Shown here: positions 59,301-64,000 of the stretch, in pieces | How the letters are laid out: each line of letters begins with the position of its first letter | Numbering within the stretch: the first letter of the stretch is position 1 | From: Verticillium longisporum | Lineage: Eukaryota > Ascomycota > Sordariomycetes > Glomerellales > Plectosphaerellaceae | Length of the DNA stretch: 64,000 bases | Direction of reading: 5' to 3' | NCBI GenBank assembly: GCA_019188255.1 | Contig: JAETXT010000003.1 | Coordinates: 434,001 to 498,000, forward strand | Made by a program: the position numbers and the translations under genes | Notes under the pieces: generated by a model | What the model saw: the letters and a program-made list of their open reading frames with translations, nothing else | Database searches by the model: none | What the model was told of the DNA's origin: nothing

Positions 59301-59752
59301 AGAATCTAACGACAGCATGGCAGATGGCGAGCAGCAGCAACGATCGGGCGCACCACCGGTATGGGGACACGAGAGCGGCGCCGACGGGGCCCAAGGCGCA
59401 CAGGAACCCGCGCGGGGAGCACTGGGAAGGTCGCGAAACGAAGCCGAAGACGACGGTGGATCCATCAGCGATGGCAGCACTGGGTCTCGTGGCTCCCGAA
59501 CGGCCTCCTGCTGTTCCGACGGCTTCGACTGGAGCGACATCTGGGCCGTCAGCGCCGCCGACGGGTCTGAACCGAGTGAACCAGATCCAGCAGAGGGTGA
59601 GACTTGAGAAGGCGATTTGGCGTGGTTTTGTTTCACTGTTCTAACGTGTTGCGCAGGGTCAGGGGCAGAACCCGGGACAGGGCCCGCCGCGGAAGAAGAA
59701 GCCCAAGGGCAACGGCATGTTCATTGAAAGGAAACCGCCGAGACGAGACTAG
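53318..59752 (+). CDS. SEN1: SEN1/senataxin-type superfamily 1 helicase (frameshifted twice in this sequence)
   Basis: Nuclear 5'-3' RNA/DNA helicase that terminates short Pol II transcripts and resolves R-loops. Exons: 53318-53673, 53756-59262, 59324-59596, 59657-59752. The large N-terminal SEN1_N region (VEDLLEHWYKKFQKIPEEAH onward) is followed by an acidic/basic linker (near 56,100-56,700). The helicase core starts near residue 1,360: GPPGTGKTKT (Walker A), DEAAQCVEL, GDPKQLPPTV, QYRMHPEIS, TDAFQGRECEII and VGLTRAKSSLW. The tail is low complexity and ends RKKKPKGNGMFIERKPPRRD, a nuclear-type basic end. Two single bases are missing, near 53890-53896 (A run or C) and at 54333-54340 (CCCCCGGG). 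At each site the next frame resumes the same domain. With both added the coding length is 6,234 nt (2,077 residues). Confidence 0.94.
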
Positions 59753-60829
59753 GGGCGAGTGTCGTTGGGGGTTTGTTTACTGACTTGCGAGTTTTTCAGC
59801 ATCTGCATTTGCATAGGGAACGGCGTCACGGAGGGCGGAGGGTGAGCATTTCGGACACAGACGGCGAAAAGCTCCATTCTATGGAGAAAAGCCGTGACTG
59901 CCCAAGGTTGGGGCTAAGGATGTACAAGTAGATGTGTGCTGTCTGAGGCAGAATAGGGAAGAGGCAAGGATGCGACGAGGGGGCCGCAAAAAGCCGGCAT
60001 CGACGCCCGAGAACTAACATTTAAACATGGGCGCAGTGAGCCAGGGCATGGGGCCATGGGACGTCGTTGAGACTAGGGGTCGTGATGTGTGATGAACATG
60101 GTCAACTGTTGCCAACGATGTTGTTGACTTGAGTGAGGATGGACCCCTCCCCCTCCCCCTCCTCCTCCCCCTCGCGCCCTGACGTAACATGGCGTGGGAG
60201 GTTTGGCAGATCAGTGGATTCAGCGATGACCACCGGCACAGAGCGCGAGGTGTAACAAGATGGGCAAACAGATGGCGCGCTAGGGACCATGACATGGCAT
60301 GGCATGGCGTGGCGTGGCCAAGGCGAGCGGGTTCGAGACGGGGGTATCCTATCGGATGCGAGAGGACGATGGCAGAAAGAAGGGCTCATCCTTGGACACG
60401 GTGGTTCGGAGGCCAACAGAGGGGCATAAAGAGCCATGTCATTGTGTCACGGGAGGGGAGGCGGGGTGGAAGAAGAGGTAGACAGAAAGGAGGGGGGCCC
60501 CGCGTCTCACTCTGCACTCAGTGATTCCATGTAGGTGGTTACACAGCCGGTACAGCCTGACTTGTGGCCGAGCTAGTAGTGTCTGACCTCTGACAAACGA
60601 CGTCATCAGCGGCTTCAAGCCTCGAGGAGCCGCGACAAGCCACCTGCCTCGTGTTGTCACCTCCGGCTCTTGCCAGCGGCCTTGTGCCATGTGCCTTGGG
60701 AGCCGTAGGTACTTAAAACGCGTCATCTCCCTGCCTTTTGGATTTCATTTGAGGAGAGCATCCAGTCCAAGACAATCACCAAGTTAACCGTCCACACACG
60801 CACCCGTCAATACCGACAATACCGACAAA
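59753..60829. other. Intergenic, SEN1 3' side and promoter of the small gene
   Basis: About 1.1 kb with no supported gene. It holds a C/T tract at 60143-60173 and ATGGC/GTGGC pentamer repeats near 60292-60320. A TACTTAAAAC motif near 60710 could serve as a TATA-like element for the next gene. Confidence 0.55.
60292..60320 (+). repeat. Pentamer tandem repeat (ATGGC/GTGGC)
   Basis: About five tandem copies of a CATGG/CGTGG pentamer, seen directly in noncoding DNA. Confidence 0.85.
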
Positions 60830-61192
60830 ATGGAGAAGATCAAGAACATCATCAACAACACGAGCAAGGACGTGAGTTGACCTTCCCTCTCCATCCCGTT
60901 GCCTCTCTTCCTCTCCCTGAACCCCTACCTTTGCTGCCCTCCATACAGCCCGCCCCCCTTCCCCCCCAGACAATCCCCCCCGACACCCCGCTGACCCGCA
61001 CACATACAGGAGCAGGAGAAGCAGTTCAGCACGCAGCCCATCGACGACAAGAAGGAGGGCGCCAGCAGCTTCGACCCCAAGACGGCAGCCCACCAGGCGG
61101 CGCCCGGCCCCGCGGTGCCCAAGGACTTTAGCGCCCAGGAGGAGGGCACCAAGGAGGAGCGCCGCGCCAAGGCCGCCGAGCTGAACAAGTAA
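60830..61192 (+). CDS. Small hydrophilic protein, unknown function
   Basis: I do not recognise a named family. Exon 1 (60830-60871) encodes MEKIKNIINNTSKD. Exon 2 (61010-61192) encodes 60 residues rich in Glu, Lys, Ala, Gln and Pro, including FDPKTAAHQAAPGPAVPKDF, and ends KAAELNK. Total 74 residues, with no Cys, no membrane segment and no signal peptide. Composition resembles stress-related disordered proteins, but that is inference. Support for a real gene: GTGAGT..ATACAG intron ends, a phase-0 join, uniform codon bias, a CACCGACAAA-type start context, and a leader rich in CACAC/CGACAAT. The 138-nt intron is strongly C-rich near its 3' end. Alternative: no splicing, but exon 1 alone then stops at once. 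Confidence 0.65.
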
Positions 61193-61408
61193 ATGCCGTC
61201 CTCGGATGCATTTGTGGGAGGGTGGTGTCTTGCATGAGGGGATTCTTTGTTTAATGACTGTATGATATGGGATTCTCGCGGCAGGGACAGGACTGCAGGA
61301 TAGGATACAGGCGAATAATCACGTTCACGAGGATGAGTGATGGTCTTGCACCTGGTCTGTGATGCGTGCGCGAAAGAGGACCCGCCCTCTCCGTTGGTTG
61401 ACCCATAC
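61193..61408. other. 3' region between the small gene and the foldback element
   Basis: Ordinary intergenic sequence up to the insertion site. It ends with CCCATAC, the left copy of the flanking duplication. Confidence 0.6.
61402..61408 (+). repeat. Left copy of 7-bp flanking duplication CCCATAC
   Basis: Identical to 62755-62761 on the other side of the element. It reads as 8 bp (ACCCATAC) if the last base of the element is shared. It fits a target-site duplication. Confidence 0.7.
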
Positions 61409-61440
61409 TACGGAAGACTGCAGGCCGAACTAGCTCAAAA
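61409..61440 (+). repeat. Left terminal inverted repeat
   Basis: About 32 bases from TACGGAAGACT to AGCTCAAAA. They pair with the reverse complement of 62723-62754, with three transitions, all at CpA or TpG. Confidence 0.8.
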
Positions 61441-61589
61441 CCCCAAATTTCAAAAAATCGATGACTAGGTCCACCCCCTCTTTGAGACCCTTATATAGAT
61501 CTATCCTAGTAAGGGGGTAATGAATATTAGCCCGTAAAATACTATTAAGGGGATTATCTAAGCTTCGGATAGCTTTATATAGCTTCGGA

Positions 61590-62050
61590 CTATAGCTATG
61601 CCTTAGGGCCACTTATAGGCATGCCTTGGGGCTACCTATGGGCGTGCCTTGGGCCTATCTATTGCTATGCCTTAGGGCTACCTGTGGCTATGCCTTAGGC
61701 CTATCTATTGCCGTGCCTTGCGCCTACCTATTGCTATGCCTTGGGGCCATCTGTGGCTATGCCTTAGGGCTACCTGTAGCTATGCCTTGGGGCTACCTAT
61801 GGCTATGCCTTGGGGCTACCTGTGGCTATGCCTTGGGGCTACCTGTAGCTATGCCTTGGGGCTACCTATAGCTATGCCTTGGGGCCACCTATAGGCGTGC
61901 TTTAGGCCTATATATAGCTATGCCTTAGGCCTATATATAGCCGTGCCTTAGGCCTATCTATTACTATACCTTAGGGCTATCTATTACTATGCCTTAGGGC
62001 TACCTATAGGCGTACCTTAGGCCTATCTATTACTATACTTTACGCCTATC
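61590..62050 (+). repeat. Forward tandem-repeat arm
   Basis: About 20 copies of a 22-24-bp unit in two or three alternating variants (GGGCTACCTATGGCTAT and GGCCTATCTATTGCTAT types). Copies in the middle, near 61,740-61,870, keep TG. Those towards the element's centre carry TA instead. Confidence 0.85.
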
Positions 62051-62069
62051 TATTACTACCCTTTATAGC

Positions 62070-62560
62070 TATAGGTAGCCCCTAAAGTACGCTTATAAGT
62101 AGCCCTAAGGCATAGTAATAGGTAGGCGCAAGGCATAGTAATAGATAGGCCTAAGGTATAGCTATAGATAGCCCCTAAAGTACGCTTATAGGTAGCCCTA
62201 AGGTATAGTAATAGGTAGGCGTAAGGTATAATAATAGATAGGCCTAAGGTATAGCTATAGGTAGCCCCTAAAGCACGCTCATAGGTAGCCCTAAGGTATA
62301 GCAATAGGTAGGCGCAAAGCATAGTAATAGATAGGCCTAAGGTATAGCTATAGGTAGCCCTAAGGCATAGCTATAGGTAGCCCTAAAGTATAGTAATAGG
62401 TAGGCGCAAAGCATAGCAATAGATAGGCCTAAGGTACAGCCACAGATAGCCCCAAGGCATAGCTACAGGTGGCCCCAAGGCACGCCTATAGGTAGCCCCA
62501 AGGCATAGCTATAGATAGGCCTAAGGCACGCCTATAGGTAGCCCTAAGGCATAGCTATAG
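62070..62560 (-). repeat. Reverse tandem-repeat arm
   Basis: About 20 copies of the same unit in reverse complement (ATAGGTAGCCCTAAGGCATA type). Inner copies are rich in TA. Outer copies near 62,430-62,530 keep CCCCAAGGCA and CACAG forms. Confidence 0.85.
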
Positions 62561-62722
62561 GGTAGGCTATTATATTCTATTCTATTTACTAATAGCCTCT
62601 AATTAGCTAGAGCTCCTTAGCCCTACTTAATATATATAGGCTATCCCTAATATAGACTAGTATTATAAATTTTTATATATTCTAGGAAAGACCCTCTAGG
62701 GTTAATATATTCATATTTTTAG

Positions 62723-62754
62723 TTTTAAGCTAGTTCGGCCTATAGTCTTCCGTA
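62723..62754 (-). repeat. Right terminal inverted repeat
   Basis: Reverse-complement partner of 61409-61440, ending AGTCTTCCGTA directly before the CCCATAC duplication. Confidence 0.8.
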
Positions 62755-62761
62755 CCCATAC
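62755..62761 (+). repeat. Right copy of 7-bp flanking duplication CCCATAC
   Basis: Matches 61402-61408 exactly. Confidence 0.7.
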
Positions 62762-63954
62762 CCACCTTACCTTAGCTTTTAGGTACGCTGGTGGATGCGA
62801 AGACGAAGCCGAGCCCGGGCGATGCACGATGACGAATCCGAGTCTCGAGGTGCCTACGACACAGGCAGCAGGCAGCCAGCAGCATGCGGTGGATAGCGCA
62901 CTTCGGACAGTAACAGGAGACTAGACAGCGGCTCCGTTTTCTAGAAGGGTGGCTGACGGTGCATGTTCGCTGTGGAATGTGGCTAGAATGAACCCACTGA
63001 CGGCTGCCTATCTGCACCCTGCACTTGCGCTGTACGGGCCCAAGATGCTGGGGGGCCAGGGGGCCTGGCAGCGCAGTCTCAGTAGCAGATAGCCAAGGCA
63101 CGCATTCCACAGGCTAGCCACTGACAGAACCCTGTCCTTCCATCTCCTTCGCCATCATTCGGGGTTCCGACCCAGCCGCGCGCGAGACGCCGTTCTGGTT
63201 CCCATTTGGTCAACCTCATCTCTCGTTGCCTACGTTGGCCATTGTCTACTTGCATCGAAAACGCACAAAAGAATATCCAGAGGCGAAAATAGTAAACGAA
63301 ACGAAACCCTCCGAGCGCTGCGACCTGAACGCACGCCCCCCCCTTCTCCAACGGACAACGCCCGTCTCGGGAACCCGGCTGCGACAAAGGCCTGAGGTAC
63401 CGCCAGGCGACCTCCTCTTGGCTCGTCCCTTGGCCAGCTGGTACCCGACAAGTAGACTATTGGCAGGGCTGGGCTCAACGAATCGGCTCCGTTCGAACAC
63501 CACCACCTCGTCCGTCACCTTGGGTCTTGGTACCTTAGTCACCTCAACCTGCGTTGCCTTGCCTTACTCGTTGCCTTACCTCATCCTCGCCCTCTCCTCC
63601 TTTGCCTTCCATTTGCTACCTACCTCTTCAGCACCCAGGTAGGGCACCTTGGACCAAGGAAACTGGAGGTACTGCACTGCAGCCGCGTGTGAGGAGAAGC
63701 AAGCAGCCGCCACCCACCACCGAAAATCACCACAAACGCAAGCGCCCTTCCGCTGTGTCGTCGCTCCTCTCTTGCGTACGTACGACGCAAACCGCACACG
63801 ACCACCACCCTCGCCCACAAACCTCCCATGACGACCACCTTGGCCGTCCATTCCCCCCTCTGAGAGGTCCGCCATCACAAAGTCAACCCAATCCTCTCGT
63901 CACCCCCTCGAATCGCTGCGATCGAGTTCCGCCTTATCGGACCACCCACCCAAC
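62762..63954. other. Upstream region of the gene at the window end
   Basis: 1.2 kb with no supported gene. The last 700 bases are C/T-rich with many CACC and ACGACGAC motifs, as in fungal promoters and leaders. The foldback element lies immediately upstream. Confidence 0.6.
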
Positions 63955-64000
63955 ATGCCGTCCATCCTCAACGACGACGACAAGGACACGGTCAAACGCC
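63955..64000 (+). CDS. Start of a gene cut by the window edge, possibly WASP/Las17 (WH1) homologue
   Basis: Only 15 codons are visible: MPSILNDDDKDTVKR. The ATG follows a CACCCAACATG context and a C/T-rich leader. From memory, fungal WASP/Las17 proteins begin with a very similar peptide before their WH1 domain. They activate Arp2/3 to nucleate actin at endocytic patches. The visible part is too short to confirm this, so the function is tentative. Confidence 0.45.
   Translation, partial: MPSILNDDDKDTVKR

Larger units (their letters stand above)
61409..62754. mobile_element. Foldback (MITE-like) element with opposed tandem-repeat arms, RIP-marked
   Basis: 1,346 bp. The ends are inverted repeats of about 32 bases: left TACGGAAGACTGCAGGCCGA and onward, right ending AGTCTTCCGTA. 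They differ only by three TpG/CpA to TpA changes. Between AT-rich subterminal regions lie two arms of 22-24-bp tandem repeats. From about 61,590 to 62,050 the unit is near GCCTTRGGGCTACCTATRGC. From about 62,070 to 62,560 the same unit runs in reverse complement. The whole can fold into a long hairpin. No transposase is encoded, so it would be non-autonomous. Open frames inside it are only translations of the repeat. The architecture recalls Drosophila Foldback elements, whose inverted ends are also tandem repeats. I know of no named fungal match. Confidence 0.8.

Noticed and set aside
61626..61871. 81-codon hydrophobic open frame (GYALGL repeats)
   Set aside because: It is just the translation of the tandem repeat unit inside the foldback element.
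61590..62560. CRISPR-like array
   Set aside because: The units are contiguous tandem repeats without unique spacers and invert at the centre, and the genome is eukaryotic.

Overview
The window looks like a filamentous ascomycete (Pezizomycotina, most likely a Sordariomycete) nuclear chromosome. The genes carry short introns (about 50-140 nt, a few longer) with GT..AG ends. They are widely spaced and include fungal-specific families: a RID/Masc1-type cytosine methyltransferase, the DASH subunit Hsk3, a Gin4/Hsl1 kinase with a fungal KA1 tail, a PTS1-tagged malate synthase, and secreted pectinases. The genus cannot be fixed from the sequence.

Layout. 1-11.8 kb: no gene found. 11.8-13.5 kb (-): malate synthase, whose peroxisomal SKL signal sits on a tiny last exon. 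15.6-19.6 kb (-): five-exon Nim1-related kinase, divergent from SMC5 (+, 21.4-25.0 kb). 25.0-33.0 kb: second long stretch without genes. 33.0-35.8 kb (+): ApbA/PanE-like Rossmann protein with a long disordered tail. 37.1-37.5 kb (+): HSK3. 38.1-38.6 kb (-): RNase P Rpr2/Rpp21-type subunit, divergent from SUB2/UAP56 (+, 39.2-41.3 kb), which has a 631-nt first intron. 41.8-43.1 kb (-) and 44.9-46.2 kb (+): divergent GH28 polygalacturonase and CE8 pectin methylesterase. 46.7-49.7 kb (-) and 50.9-52.5 kb (+): divergent RID-type DNA methyltransferase and HhH-GPD DNA glycosylase. 53.3-59.8 kb (+): SEN1/senataxin helicase. 60.8-61.2 kb (+): small hydrophilic protein. 61.4-62.75 kb: foldback element. 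63.95 kb to the end: first codons of a probable WASP/Las17 gene.

Two results matter most. (1) Five conserved genes (SMC5, the PanE-like gene, SUB2, the glycosylase and SEN1 twice) are each broken by the loss of one base, nearly always beside a G/C or A run. Adding one base at each site restores family-like sequence and a coding length divisible by three. Several of these genes are essential in model fungi, so the breaks are most simply assembly errors, and naive gene calls here will be truncated or chimeric. (2) The 1,346-bp element at 61409-62754 has imperfect terminal inverted repeats, a 7-bp flanking duplication, and about 1 kb of 22-24-bp tandem repeats arranged as two opposed arms. Its copies and ends differ almost only by TpG/CpA to TpA changes, the mark of repeat-induced point mutation (RIP). 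A RID-type methyltransferase of the RIP pathway is encoded about 12 kb away.

The genes are not an operon. Many act on nucleic acids: SMC5, SUB2, SEN1, RNase P, RID and the glycosylase. The adjacent pectinase pair probably shares control and acts together outside the cell on plant pectin.
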